DNA of 32,822 nucleotides from Cypionkella sp. (GTDB lineage Bacteria; Pseudomonadota; Alphaproteobacteria; Rhodobacterales; Rhodobacteraceae): the NCBI GenBank assembly GCA_025458525.1, contig JALOSF010000028.1, positions 1-32,822 of the forward strand. Direction: 5' to 3'. The notes under the pieces were generated by a model, which worked only from the letters and a program-made list of their open reading frames with translations, did not search any database and was not told where the DNA came from. Below, piece after piece: positions 16,930 to 26,170 of the stretch (position 1 is the stretch's first letter; the number at the start of each line of letters is the position of its first letter). The translations under genes and the position numbers were made by a program.

Positions 16930-18270
16930 GTGCTCACCCGACTAGCCTACCGCATCAACCTGAACCTTGAGCGGTATTTCCCCGAACAGCGTCTCTTTCT
17001 CAAATCCGACCACGAAACCCGCTTCATCCGGCTGCGCCCGGCCACGCAGGCGCTGGCGATCGCGGGGGGCACGCTTGTGCTGGGGTGGACGATCCTGGCC
17101 ACCTCGATCATCTTGATGGACTCGATCAGCGCCGGGTCTGGCCGCGATCAGGCGCTGCGCCAGCAGGCCTTGTATGAACAGCGCCTCAACGCGCTGAGCC
17201 AGGACCGCGATGCCCGCGCCGATGAGGCGGCAGGCGCCCAAGAGCGGTTCAACCTTGCGCTGCAACAGGTGGCCGAGATGCAGGCACGCCTGCTTGCCTC
17301 CGAAGACAGCCGGCGCGAGTTGGAAACCGGGATCGACGTGATCCAGAACACGCTGCGCCGCACCATCAAGGAACGCGACGAGGCGCGCGCGCAAGCCGCG
17401 GCTGCGGGCGTGGCGCAGGTGGCGCAGAACGGCACGACAAAGTCGGATGCCGGCCGGGCCAAGGATGCGATGGCCACGGTTGACATTCTGGCCGATGCGC
17501 TGGCCAGCACCGCGCAGGAACGCGACCTGATGGAGGGGGCTGCCGCCAAATCGGCGGAACGGGTGCAAAGCGTGATCGCCGAAAAGAAGGCGCTGGAAAC
17601 CCGCAACAACGAGATTTTCGCCAAGCTCGAGGAGGCTGTCACCGTCTCGATGGGCCCGCTGGACAAGATGTTCCGCGAAGCGGGCATGTCGCCCGACGAA
17701 TTGCTGAGCCAGGTGCGCCGTGGCTATTCGGGTCAGGGCGGGCCGCTTACCCCGCTGACGCTGTCCACCAAGGGCAGCGAGGCGCATCGCGATGAGCAGC
17801 GCGCCAATGCGATCCTGCAAGGGCTGGACCGGATGAACCTGTATCGGCTGGCGGCGTTCAAGGCGCCTTTCGCGATGCCGGTCAAGGGATCGTTCCGCTG
17901 GACCAGCGGCTTTGGCACCCGCAACGACCCCAAGGGCATGGGCCGCCGCATGCATGAGGGCGTTGACATGGCCGGCGCCTATGGCCTGCCGATCCATGCC
18001 ACCGCCGATGGCGTGGTGACAGAGGCGGGCTGGTCTTCGGGCTATGGTCGGCTTATCAAGATCCGGCACGACTTCGGAATCGAAACGCGCTATGCTCACT
18101 TGTCCGCGATCAATGTGAAGGTCGGCGAAAGGGTATCGCGCGGCGACCGGATCGGTGATATGGGCAACTCTGGTCGGTCCACCGGGACCCACCTTCACTA
18201 CGAAATCCGCATCGGCGGCAGAGCCGTGAATCCGATGACCTTCATAAAGGCAGCGAACCATGTTTTCTAA
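16930..18270 (+). CDS. M23-family peptidoglycan endopeptidase with N-terminal DUF5930-like region
   Basis: This 446-residue protein is a cell-wall hydrolase of the LytM/M23 family. It starts with a short cytoplasmic part (MLTRLAYRINLNLERYFPEQ), then a membrane helix at about 45-65, a long coiled coil (about 75-240), and the C-terminal metallopeptidase domain. Zinc ligands and catalytic residues are all present: H342 and D346 in HEGVD, and H421/H423 in HLHY. So it should be an active enzyme rather than a degenerate activator such as EnvC/NlpD. I chose the GTG at 16930 because the conserved family N-terminus begins there, although the frame is open further upstream. Its end overlaps the bactofilin start by 11 bp. 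Bactofilin-linked M23 peptidases act in localised wall remodelling in other bacteria. Confidence 0.9.
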   Translation: MLTRLAYRINLNLERYFPEQRLFLKSDHETRFIRLRPATQALAIAGGTLVLGWTILATSIILMDSISAGSGRDQALRQQALYEQRLNALSQDRDARADEAAGAQERFNLALQQVAEMQARLLASEDSRRELETGIDVIQNTLRRTIKERDEARAQAAAAGVAQVAQNGTTKSDAGRAKDAMATVDILADALASTAQERDLMEGAAAKSAERVQSVIAEKKALETRNNEIFAKLEEAVTVSMGPLDKMFREAGMSPDELLSQVRRGYSGQGGPLTPLTLSTKGSEAHRDEQRANAILQGLDRMNLYRLAAFKAPFAMPVKGSFRWTSGFGTRNDPKGMGRRMHEGVDMAGAYGLPIHATADGVVTEAGWSSGYGRLIKIRHDFGIETRYAHLSAINVKVGERVSRGDRIGDMGNSGRSTGTHLHYEIRIGGRAVNPMTFIKAANHVF

Positions 18271-18790
18271 GAGCCGAATCAATGAACCCGGGCCAAAGGC
18301 AGACGACAAGCCGAAGGCCCCCGAAGCTCAGGCCACTAAACCGAACATGGACTTTACGCCGTCGGCCCCCAAGGGCAAAGTTTCCGCTTCCGTCCTGTCT
18401 TCCGATCTGACGATCGTGGGCAATCTGCGCACCACCGGCGACATTCAGGTCGAAGGCACGGTCGAAGGCGATATCCGCGCCCATCTGCTGACCGTCGGCG
18501 AAAGTGCCACGATCCGCGGCGAAATCGTCGCCGATGATATCGTCGTCAATGGCCGTGTGATCGGCCGGGTGCGCGGGCTCAAGGTCCGTCTGACCGCGAC
18601 CGCGCGGGTGGAAGGCGACATCATCCACAAGACCATCGCCATCGAATCGGGCGCGCATTTCGAAGGCTCGGTCCAGCGGCAGGAAGACCCGCTTGCCCAG
18701 GGCCGGATCTCTGCCCCGATCGCGCAGGCCCAGCTTGCACCGCCCGCCGCAGCCCCGGCCCCGGCGCCAAAGCCGGCTGACGGGATCTGA
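18260..18790 (+). CDS. Bactofilin (polymer-forming cytoskeletal protein)
   Basis: This 176-residue protein has the bactofilin layout: a disordered, Pro/Lys-rich N-terminal tail (1-40), a central beta-helix domain (about 42-140) built from short repeats such as LTIVGNLRTTGDIQVEGTVEG and ATIRGEIVADDIVVNGRVIG, and an Ala/Pro-rich C-terminal tail. Bactofilins polymerise without nucleotide into membrane-associated filaments and serve as scaffolds for wall enzymes. The start ATG lies inside the end of the M23 gene (11-bp overlap, different frame), which indicates one transcript and coupled translation. Pairing of these two genes is common and supports a shared job in cell-shape control. The transcript is closed by a strong terminator at 18811-18840. 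Confidence 0.94.
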   Translation: MFSKSRINEPGPKADDKPKAPEAQATKPNMDFTPSAPKGKVSASVLSSDLTIVGNLRTTGDIQVEGTVEGDIRAHLLTVGESATIRGEIVADDIVVNGRVIGRVRGLKVRLTATARVEGDIIHKTIAIESGAHFEGSVQRQEDPLAQGRISAPIAQAQLAPPAAAPAPAPKPADGI

Positions 18791-18810
18791 GGGTTCAGGC
18801 CAGCAAGATC

Positions 18811-18840
18811 AAAGGCGCGCCCGCAGCGGCGCGCCTTTTT
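18811..18840. terminator. Strong bidirectional rho-independent terminator
   Basis: AAAGGCGCGC (18811-18820) and GCGCGCCTTT (18829-18838) form a perfect 10-bp GC-rich stem with an 8-nt loop. A T-run follows on the plus strand, and TTT on the minus strand. It lies between convergent genes and can serve both the bactofilin transcript and the DUF2189 transcript. Confidence 0.9.
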
Positions 18841-18869
18841 CGTTGCGCCCGCGCCCGCCCGAAGGCGCG

Positions 18870-19661
18870 TCACACGCCCTCGAACGACAGGGCGCGGCGA
18901 TAAAGGTGCCAGGTCGCGTGGCCCAGCACCGGCAGCACCACGAACAGGCCCAGAAACCACAGCGCCATGCCGGCAAACAGCAGCCCCGCGATCAGCCCCC
19001 CCCAGATCAGCATCGTGACGGGGTTCTGCGTCACGACGCCAAAGCTGGTGATCATGGCGGTGATGAAATCCACCTCGCGGTCCAACAGATAGGGCAAGCT
19101 GACCACGGTCAGCGCGAACAGCACCCCGGCAAAACCTGCCCCCACCGCCGTGCCGACCGCCAGCATCATCAGACCTTGCGGCGTGGTGAAGACCTCGAAA
19201 CTGCTGGTGATGTTGGTCATCGTCGCAGTGCCCAGAAACACCGCAAAGATCATGTGGCCAAGAAAGTTCCAGAACAGGAAGAACACCACGATGACGGCCG
19301 CCATCGACGGGATCTGCCGGTCCTTCTGCCGGAAGATCACCCCCGCGACCCCGGCCAGATCCAGCGGCTCGCCCTGCTCCAGCCGCCGCGAGACTTCGTA
19401 AAAACCGCAGGCGATGAACGGGCCAAGAATGGGAAAGCCCGCGCCCGCGATGATGGTCCACCAGATCTGCCCCTGCGCCATCATCGCATAGGCGATGATC
19501 CACCCGGCCAAGACGTAAACCGAAGAAAACAGCAGGCCGTAAAGCGGCGCCGCCCGAAAATCGCGCCAGCCCGCGCCAAGGGCTGCGCGCAGGTCCGACA
19601 GATCCAGCTCCATGATCTCGCTTGGCGGGCTCGCGCCCGGCCGGTGTTCGACGGATGACAT
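18870..19661 (-). CDS. DUF2189 integral membrane protein
   Basis: This 263-residue protein matches DUF2189. A polar N-terminus of about 40 residues (LDLSDLRAALGAGWRDF) is followed by about six membrane helices; the pair of segments GAGFPILGPFIACGFYEVSR and LPYLLDREVDFITAMITSF are the most recognisable family parts. Function is unknown. I set the start at the ATG at 19661 because a strong ribosome-binding site, GGGAGGGAG, sits directly upstream; the open frame extends 17 codons further to 19712 but without such a site. The gene follows prfB by 82 bp on the same strand and ends at the shared terminator. Confidence 0.86.
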   Translation of the reverse strand: MSSVEHRPGASPPSEIMELDLSDLRAALGAGWRDFRAAPLYGLLFSSVYVLAGWIIAYAMMAQGQIWWTIIAGAGFPILGPFIACGFYEVSRRLEQGEPLDLAGVAGVIFRQKDRQIPSMAAVIVVFFLFWNFLGHMIFAVFLGTATMTNITSSFEVFTTPQGLMMLAVGTAVGAGFAGVLFALTVVSLPYLLDREVDFITAMITSFGVVTQNPVTMLIWGGLIAGLLFAGMALWFLGLFVVLPVLGHATWHLYRRALSFEGV

Positions 19662-19743
19662 GCTCCCTCCCGATTTTGCGCCAAGGCTAAGCGCAAAATC
19701 GCGACGGTTCAAAGACCTAAATCATCAGACAGATCGGCGCCGG

Positions 19744-20868
19744 TCAGTCGGCATTCGCCTCGGCCCGGCTTTTGCCCGCAACATCCAGCGCCAGCGTGGC
19801 GGCCATGAACTGGTCCAGATCGCCATCCAGCACCCCGCCCGTGTCCGAGGTTTCTACCCCGGTGCGCAGATCCTTGACCATCTGATAGGGCTGCAACACA
19901 TAAGATCGGATCTGGTTGCCCCAGCCCGCCTCGCCCTTGTTCTCATAGGCGGCGTTGATCACCGCGTTGCGCTTGTCCAGCTCCATCTGATACAGCCGCG
20001 ACTTCAGCGCATTCATCGCGATCTCGCGGTTCTGGTGCTGCGATTTCATCGAACTTGTCACCACGATGCCGGTCGGCAGGTGGGTGATCCGCACCGCCGA
20101 GTCGGTGGTGTTGACGTGCTGGCCACCGGCACCCGAGGAGCGATAGGTATCGATCCGGATCTCGCTGTCGGGCACCACGATTTCGATATTGTCATCGATC
20201 ACCGGATAGACCCAGACCGAGGAAAACGAGGTATGGCGGCGGGCCGCGCTGTCATAGGGGCTGATCCGCACCAAGCGATGCACGCCCGATTCCGACTTCA
20301 GCCAGCCATAGGCGTTATGGCCAGAAATCTTGTAGCTGACCGAGCGGATACCCGCTTCTTCGCCCGCGGTTTCCGATTGCAGTTCAACCTTGTAGCCCTT
20401 CTTTTCGGCCCAGCGGACATACATCCGCGCCAGCATCGAGGCCCAGTCGCAGGACTCGGTCCCCCCGGCACCCGCATTGACCTCGAGGAAGGTGTCATTG
20501 CCATCGGCCTCGCCGTCGAGCAGCGCCTCCAGCTCCTTGGCGGCGGCCAGTTTGGTCAGGTCGCGCAGCGCGGCCTCGGCTTCGGTCACGATCTCGGCGT
20601 CGCCCTCGGCCTCGCCCAGTTCGATCAGCTCCACATTGTCGCGCAGGCCCCGGTCGATCAGGTCATAGGTCGAAATCGCATCCATCAGCGCCTGACGATC
20701 CTTCATCAGCTTTTGCGCTTTGGCCGGATCGTTCCACAGGTTCGGGTCCTCGATCATCGCGTTGAATTCCTCAAGCCGATGCGGCGCGGTTTCCCGGTCC
20801 ATCCGCTGGGCCAGAAGTTTCAACGATTTCTCGATGGCGGCTACATTGTTCTGCGTCTCGGCGCGCAT
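19744..20868 (-). CDS. prfB: Peptide chain release factor 2
   Basis: This 374-residue protein ends translation at UGA and UAA codons. The catalytic GGQ is at 248-250 in [17 protein letters not shown], and the stop-codon reading tripeptide is SPY at 203-205 (SPF in E. coli), followed by [10 protein letters not shown]. The N-terminal helical domain (about 1-110) is complete. The whole protein lies in one frame: there is no in-frame early UGA and no programmed +1 frameshift of the kind that autoregulates E. coli prfB. The ATG at 20868 follows an AAGGA site. A terminator belonging to the PBP1a gene lies just upstream, so prfB should have its own promoter in the short space between. Confidence 0.97.
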   Translation of the reverse strand: MRAETQNNVAAIEKSLKLLAQRMDRETAPHRLEEFNAMIEDPNLWNDPAKAQKLMKDRQALMDAISTYDLIDRGLRDNVELIELGEAEGDAEIVTEAEAALRDLTKLAAAKELEALLDGEADGNDTFLEVNAGAGGTESCDWASMLARMYVRWAEKKGYKVELQSETAGEEAGIRSVSYKISGHNAYGWLKSESGVHRLVRISPYDSAARRHTSFSSVWVYPVIDDNIEIVVPDSEIRIDTYRSSGAGGQHVNTTDSAVRITHLPTGIVVTSSMKSQHQNREIAMNALKSRLYQMELDKRNAVINAAYENKGEAGWGNQIRSYVLQPYQMVKDLRTGVETSDTGGVLDGDLDQFMAATLALDVAGKSRAEANAD

Positions 20869-20906
20869 GGGTCTTTATCCTTGGGGCTGGTGCCCGGCAC
20901 ATAGCG

Positions 20907-20939
20907 AAAAGGGGGCGGCGCGGCAAGGGCACCGCCCCC
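20907..20939 (-). terminator. Rho-independent terminator of the PBP1a gene
   Basis: GGGGGCGG (20911-20918) pairs with CCGCCCCC (20932-20939) around a 13-nt loop. On the minus strand a run of four T (20907-20910) follows. It lies 25 bp after the PBP1a stop and upstream of prfB. Confidence 0.75.
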
Positions 20940-20963
20940 GCCACAGCCGCCCCCGGTGTTGGG

Positions 20964-23519
20964 TCAATACAATCCGCCCGAACTGAGCGTGCCGAAATCG
21001 GCCTTGGCGGGCACGTTGCGCCGCTCTCCGGTGGCGGTGGTCACGGTGGCCGAACTGCCGCGGTCGGTTTCACCGGCGGCGAACAGCGGCAGGTTGCTGC
21101 CCATCTCGAACCCGCCATCGACCATAGCGCCAAGGCCGAAGATCGGCTCCTCGCCCTCGCGGAAGTATTCGGCCACCACATTGTCGCCGGTCGCATCCTC
21201 GCCCAGACGGGCGCCGCTGAACCGATCGATGTTGATGAAATAGCCGCCCGGCGGCACCTTGAACTTGGCCCCGCCATATTTCTTGATCGCGGTCGCCATG
21301 AACTGTTCGAACACCGGCCCGCACAGGCCGCCGCCAGAGGCGCCGCCGCCCAGCGTGCGCGGCTGGTCATAGCCGATGTAGCAGCCCGCCACGATGTTGC
21401 TGGTATAGCCGACGAACCACACATCCTTTGCGTCATTCGTCGTGCCGGTCTTGCCCGCCACCGGCACCGGCAGGTTGATGCCGCGCGCCGTGCCGCGTTG
21501 CACCACGCCCTCCATCATGCTGGTCAGCTGATAGGCGGTGATTGCATCCATCACCCGGTCGCGCTGTCCTGTGACCCGCAGGCCCGTGCCGGGGTTCAGG
21601 CTGGCAAGCTGGCAATCCTCGCAGACACGCTGGTCGTGGCGATAGACGGTGCGGCCAAAGCGGTCCTGCACCCTGTCCACCAGCGTCGGCTCCACCCGCT
21701 CCCCGCCATTGGCGAACATGGCATAGGCGGCCACCATCTTGAACAGCGTGGTTTCCTGACTGCCCAGCGAATTGGCCAGAAAGGCATTCATCCGGTCATA
21801 GACGCCAAAGCGTTCGGCGTAATTGGCCACCAGATCCATGCCGATCTCCTCGGCAATCCGCACTGTCATCAGGTTGCGCGACTGTTCGATCCCGGTGCGG
21901 ATGGTGGTGGGGCCGTAAAACCGGTTGGACGCGTTCTTTGGCCGCCACAGGCCCTGCGGCGTGTTCACCTCGATCGGGGCATCGACGACGATGGTCGCGG
22001 GGGTAAAGCCGCTGTCAAGGGCTGCGGCATAGACAAAGGGCTTGAAGCTGGAGCCGGGCTGGCGCGTGGCTTGCGTCGCGCGGTTGAACACCGAATCCTG
22101 ATAGCTGAACCCGCCCTGCATCGCCAAGACGCGGCCCGTGAACACATCCATCGCCATGAAGCCGCCCTGCACCTCGGGCACCTGACGCAGCGACCAGCGC
22201 ACAAAGCTGCCGTCCTCGTCGCTGGTCACGGCCCGCACATGGACCACATCGCCGACCGAAAGCAGATCGCTGGCCCGCGTGGCCTTTGGCCCCAGCCGAC
22301 CGTCCGCTTGCCGCTTGCGCGCCCAGGTCACATCCGAGGCGGGGATGAAATGGCCGTCCTCATCCTCGGGCTGCCCTTCGATGCCGATGCGGGCGGCGGT
22401 ATCGCCAAGCTCCAGCACCACCGCCGGGAACCAGCCGTCGATGTCGCGGGCGATCTCCACCTCGGCGAGGGCCGCGCGCCAGCTTTCCTCGGAGGTCAGC
22501 TGATCGGCGGGAATGGTCTTGCGGGTTCCACGCCAGATCCCCAGCCCACGGTCATAGCGTTCGAGCCCCCGGCGCAAGGCGGCTGCCGCCTCGTCCTGCA
22601 ACTCGGGGTCCACCGTGGCGCGGATCGACAGGCCGCCACCAAAGAACTCCTCCTCGCCAAAGCTGCCCGAAAGCTGGCGGCGGATTTCATCGGTGAAATA
22701 GTCGCGCGGCGGCAGCGCCTCGCGGAAGGCCGGAAAATCGCCATTCTGCACCGACCGCAGCGGCATGTCGCGTTCGGCCAGATAGGTCGCCTCGTCGATA
22801 TAGCCGTTCTGCCACATCTCGCGCAGCACATAGTTGCGGCGCTGGGTCACGCGCTCCTTGGCGCGCACCGGGTGATACTGGCTGGGCGCTTGCGGCATCG
22901 CGGCCAGCATCGCGGCCTCATGCGGGGCAAGGTCGGTCAGCGGCTTGTTGAAATAGGTCTGCGCCGCCGCCGCCACGCCATAGCTGTTCTGACCAAGGAA
23001 GATCTCGTTCATGTAAAGCTCAAGGATCTTGTCCTTGCTCAGCGTCTCCTCCAGCCGGCTGGCAAGGATCAGCTCCTTGATCTTGCGCTCACCGGTCTTG
23101 TCGGAGGACAGCAGGAAATTCTTCATCACCTGCTGCGTGATGGTCGAGGCCCCGCGCAGGTTTTCGCCCCGGCTGACCACCGCATCGCGCAAGGCCCCCA
23201 CCATGCCCGTCACGTCATAGCCGGCATGGGTGTAGAAGTTCTTGTCCTCGGCGCTGATGAAGGCCTGCTTGACCAGATCGGGAATTTCCTCGATCGGCAC
23301 GAACAGGCGGCGTTCCTTGGCGAATTCGTCGATGATCTGGCCTTCGCCGGAATAGATTCGGCTGATCGTCGGCGGCGTGTATTGCGCCAGACGCTCGTGG
23401 CTCGGCAAGTCGTGGGAAAACATGTAGAAAACACCACCGATCGACAGGGCGGCAAACAGCACGCCCATCGTGATCATGGTGAAAATCCCACCAAAGAAAG
23501 AGCCTATGAAGCGGACCAA
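20964..23519 (-). CDS. mrcA: Penicillin-binding protein 1A (bifunctional transglycosylase/transpeptidase)
   Basis: This 851-residue class A PBP polymerises and cross-links peptidoglycan in the periplasm. A membrane helix spans about 12-34. The glycosyltransferase domain has its catalytic E91 in SAEDKNFYTHAGYD and the later motifs GASTITQQVMKN and RKIKELILA. The transpeptidase domain has the SxxK serine at S490 (GSSFKPF), the SRN motif and KTGT. An OB-like insert between the domains (about 290-430) is typical of PBP1a. The start appears to be TTG at 23519, with GGGGG some 8 bp upstream; the next in-frame ATG (M15) would cut into the membrane helix. It is downstream of an amidase gene by 116 bp, so wall synthesis and cleavage genes may be co-regulated. 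Confidence 0.95.
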   Translation of the reverse strand: MVRFIGSFFGGIFTMITMGVLFAALSIGGVFYMFSHDLPSHERLAQYTPPTISRIYSGEGQIIDEFAKERRLFVPIEEIPDLVKQAFISAEDKNFYTHAGYDVTGMVGALRDAVVSRGENLRGASTITQQVMKNFLLSSDKTGERKIKELILASRLEETLSKDKILELYMNEIFLGQNSYGVAAAAQTYFNKPLTDLAPHEAAMLAAMPQAPSQYHPVRAKERVTQRRNYVLREMWQNGYIDEATYLAERDMPLRSVQNGDFPAFREALPPRDYFTDEIRRQLSGSFGEEEFFGGGLSIRATVDPELQDEAAAALRRGLERYDRGLGIWRGTRKTIPADQLTSEESWRAALAEVEIARDIDGWFPAVVLELGDTAARIGIEGQPEDEDGHFIPASDVTWARKRQADGRLGPKATRASDLLSVGDVVHVRAVTSDEDGSFVRWSLRQVPEVQGGFMAMDVFTGRVLAMQGGFSYQDSVFNRATQATRQPGSSFKPFVYAAALDSGFTPATIVVDAPIEVNTPQGLWRPKNASNRFYGPTTIRTGIEQSRNLMTVRIAEEIGMDLVANYAERFGVYDRMNAFLANSLGSQETTLFKMVAAYAMFANGGERVEPTLVDRVQDRFGRTVYRHDQRVCEDCQLASLNPGTGLRVTGQRDRVMDAITAYQLTSMMEGVVQRGTARGINLPVPVAGKTGTTNDAKDVWFVGYTSNIVAGCYIGYDQPRTLGGGASGGGLCGPVFEQFMATAIKKYGGAKFKVPPGGYFINIDRFSGARLGEDATGDNVVAEYFREGEEPIFGLGAMVDGGFEMGSNLPLFAAGETDRGSSATVTTATGERRNVPAKADFGTLSSGGLY

Positions 23520-23635
23520 GCAGCAACCCCCGTCGTTTGTGCCGCCCTTATACAGAAGCCCGGCGTCGCGGTCAAAACGAACGCCCCGGCACGGGCGGGC
23601 GCTCGCGCAATCGTCAGCGCCCCGTGGCGCGGCGC

Positions 23636-24856
23636 CTAGCGGCGCAAATTGGCCAGCGCCGCATCTTCGGCCGCCCAGGCCTTCAGCCCGTCCCGCAGCG
23701 CCCCGGCCATGCGGGCGCGCCAGTCCGGATCGATCAGTCGGGCCAGATCGCGCGCCGAGGACATGAAGCCAAGCTCCACCAGAACCGACGGAATATCGGG
23801 CGATTTCAACACCGAAAACCCGGCCGTCTGACGCGGATGGCGGTGCATGCGCAGATCGGCCCCCTTGATCGCCGCCTCAAGGGCCAGGGCGAGCCGTTCG
23901 ATCCGCGGCCCGGTCTCGACCCGTGCCATATCCATCAGCACCGTCGCCACCAGATCGTCCTGCGCCGTCAGATCGACGCCCGAGAGCAGGTCATCGCGGT
24001 CGTGCCGTTCGGCAAGCGCCTGGCTTGCCGCATCGCTTGCCTCCTCCGACAGGGTGTAGATCGTGGCCCCCACCGCCTCGCCCTCGGCGATCGCATCGGC
24101 ATGCAACGACAGGAACACATGCGCCCCAGCCGCGCGCGCGATGGAAATCCGCGTCTCAAGCGGCACGAACACATCTTCCTCGCGCGTCATCACCACCAGA
24201 AAACCGCCATCGCGCACCAGCAGATCCTTCAGCTCCCGCGCGAAGGTCAGCATCAGGTTCGCTTCGGTATAGCCCTCACGCTCGGCCCCCGGATCGATGC
24301 CGCCATGGCCCGGATCAAGCACAACCACAACCGGACCCGTGCCGCGCGCTTGCGGCTTTGGCAGATCCGCCCCGACGGGCAAGGCCCATTGCGGCGGCTC
24401 GGGCTGGGCCGCGGCCGCGGCAAAGGCCGCTGGGGTGGTCGGCTCCAGCCGCAGCCACACCCGCGCGCCGACATCGCCCGTGGTCGCCGCCCCGGTCGTC
24501 ATCTCGGCCTCGGCCACCTGCATCGGCCCGGCCAGTTCCAGCACCAGCCGCGACCAGCCCTGCCGCACCACGCCCGCCCGCAGATCCGCCACCAGATCGG
24601 CCGGGCGCTGCACATCGCGCAGGCCCGTCCAGTCCACCTCGCGCATGTCGAGCACGAGGCGGGGCGGCGCGTCCAGCACCCGCACCCGCCATGGCACCGG
24701 CTGGCTCAGCGCCAGATCGACCGCCAGCCCGTCGCCCGCCTGCGTCAGCGCCGACTGCTGCGGCACCAGCCGCGCAAGCGCCGACAGCTCTTGGGCCACC
24801 GCCGGGGCCGCCATCAGGGCCGCCCATATCACCAGCAAGATCCGTATCATCGCCAC
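23636..24856 (-). CDS. N-acetylmuramoyl-L-alanine amidase with AMIN domain (AmiC-like)
   Basis: This 406-residue enzyme cleaves the bond between MurNAc and the stem peptide, mainly at division sites. A signal peptide covers residues 1-21 (hydrophobic core, then APAVA). An AMIN domain follows (about 30-140), which in related amidases binds the septal wall. The Amidase_3 domain (about 170-395) contains all zinc and catalytic residues: H184 in DPGHGG, E198 in TEANL, H252 in LHADA, and E361 in VELGFMS. The region 205-240 may form the regulatory helix. The second in-frame ATG (two codons later) is also possible. The gene follows the aminotransferase by 49 bp and precedes PBP1a. Confidence 0.93.
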   Translation of the reverse strand: MAMIRILLVIWAALMAAPAVAQELSALARLVPQQSALTQAGDGLAVDLALSQPVPWRVRVLDAPPRLVLDMREVDWTGLRDVQRPADLVADLRAGVVRQGWSRLVLELAGPMQVAEAEMTTGAATTGDVGARVWLRLEPTTPAAFAAAAAQPEPPQWALPVGADLPKPQARGTGPVVVVLDPGHGGIDPGAEREGYTEANLMLTFARELKDLLVRDGGFLVVMTREEDVFVPLETRISIARAAGAHVFLSLHADAIAEGEAVGATIYTLSEEASDAASQALAERHDRDDLLSGVDLTAQDDLVATVLMDMARVETGPRIERLALALEAAIKGADLRMHRHPRQTAGFSVLKSPDIPSVLVELGFMSSARDLARLIDPDWRARMAGALRDGLKAWAAEDAALANLRR

Positions 24857-24905
24857 GTCCCGCCCTTCGCCCCCTGCCCCATATCCGCGCCAGAGGCACC
24901 GCCCG

Positions 24906-26066
24906 TCACTTCAAATTCCTGTCAGGACGCGCCGCCATGAAGGCCTGAAGCCGCACCAGCCCCTCGATGATATCCGCCGTGCCCCGTGCATAGGAAAAGC
25001 GCAAGGACTGGCGCCCGCGCACCGGGTCGAAGTCCACCCCCGGCGTCACCGCGACCCCGGCCTCACGCAGGATCTGGCGGGCAAACTGCACCGAATCCTC
25101 GGTATGATCCGAAACATCGGCATAGATATAGAACGCCCCATCCGGCGGCGCGATCTTGGTAAAGCCTGCCCGCGCCAGACCGTCCAGCATCAAGCGGCGG
25201 TTTTCGGCGTAAACGGCGCGGTTCGCCTCCAACTCGTCCACACAGTCAAGGGCTGCCAGCGCCACGATCTGGCTGGCATGGGGCGGGCAGATGAACATGT
25301 TCTGCGCCAGACGCTCCACCTTGCGCACATGCGCCTCTGGCACCACCATCCAGCCGACGCGCCAGCCTGTCATGCTGAAATACTTGGAAAACGAATTGAT
25401 GACATAGACATCATCGGTAAGTTCCAGCGCCGACACCGCCCGCGCGCCATAATGCAGGCCGTGGTAAATCTCGTCCGAGACAAAGGAAATCCCGCGCGCC
25501 GCACAATGGCCGATCAACGCCTCCAGCGCCGCGCGGTCCAGCATGGTGCCGGTCGGATTGCCGGGTGAGGCGACGATCATCCCCGCCATATCCACGCCCT
25601 CAAGGTCGGCCGGCACCGGCTGAAGGCGATTTTCCACCCGTGCCGGAATGCCAACCGGGGTCAGCGACAGCGCGCGCAGGATCTGGCGATAGCTCGGATA
25701 GCCCGGCTCTCCCAGCCCGACGCGGTCGCCCGCCTCGAACAGGGCGGTGAAGGCCAGCAGGAACCCCGCCGAAGACCCCGAGGTGACGATGACCCGCGCA
25801 GGGTCCAGATCGACACCATACCAGCGCCGATAAAGCGCCGCAATCCCGGCGCGCAACGCGGGCAGGCCAAGGGCGACGGTATAGCCAAGGGCGCCATCCG
25901 CCATCTCTTGCGCCAGCCTTGCGCGGGCCGCGCCCGGCGCGGCTGTGCCCGGCTGGCCGACTTCCATATGGATGATGCGCTGCCCCGCCGTCTCGAGCTG
26001 GCGCGCCTCCTCCATCACATCCATCACAATAAAGGGATCAACTTCACCCCGCCTTGAACTTCGCAT
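24906..26066 (-). CDS. Class I/II pyridoxal-phosphate aminotransferase
   Basis: This 386-residue cytoplasmic enzyme is a fold-type I aminotransferase. The PLP lysine is K228 in NSFSKYFSMTGWRVGW, and other family sites are YTVALGLPALR, the phosphate-binding TSGSSAGF, SPGNPTG, the D-E-I-Y segment (SDEIYHGLHYG) and the C-terminal RFSYARG with the carboxylate-binding arginine. It resembles the AspC/AlaA/DapL-like group; the exact amino donor cannot be read from sequence. Its start codon faces the DsbA-like gene across a 104-bp divergent gap. It is the first gene of a run leading to the amidase, but a metabolic connection is not evident. Confidence 0.92.
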   Translation of the reverse strand: MRSSRRGEVDPFIVMDVMEEARQLETAGQRIIHMEVGQPGTAAPGAARARLAQEMADGALGYTVALGLPALRAGIAALYRRWYGVDLDPARVIVTSGSSAGFLLAFTALFEAGDRVGLGEPGYPSYRQILRALSLTPVGIPARVENRLQPVPADLEGVDMAGMIVASPGNPTGTMLDRAALEALIGHCAARGISFVSDEIYHGLHYGARAVSALELTDDVYVINSFSKYFSMTGWRVGWMVVPEAHVRKVERLAQNMFICPPHASQIVALAALDCVDELEANRAVYAENRRLMLDGLARAGFTKIAPPDGAFYIYADVSDHTEDSVQFARQILREAGVAVTPGVDFDPVRGRQSLRFSYARGTADIIEGLVRLQAFMAARPDRNLK

Positions 26067-26088
26067 CGCTCCCCCTTTATGGTTCGCG

Positions 26089-26118
26089 CGATAGTCCCGC
26101 TTCGCGGGGCAAGGTCAA
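26089..26118 (-). promoter_or_regulatory. Candidate promoter of the aminotransferase gene with dyad in spacer
   Basis: On the minus strand, TTGACC (26113-26118) and CTATCG (26089-26094) are separated by 18 bp. The spacer holds a perfect hairpin, CCCGC-TTC-GCGGG (26096-26108 on the plus strand). The start codon is 23 bp downstream of the -10, preceded by GGGGGAG. Confidence 0.4.
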
Positions 26119-26170
26119 GCCCGACCGTGATTTTCGACGCCGTCTTCGGCCCCACCCGCAAGGACGATCC

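Noticed and set aside
19744..20868. Programmed +1 frameshift in prfB
   Set aside because: The full protein, including the N-terminal domain, is encoded in one frame with no in-frame UGA near the start.
21498..23639. 713-codon open frame antisense to the PBP1a gene
   Set aside because: Shadow of mrcA caused by high GC at third codon positions; no recognisable domain.
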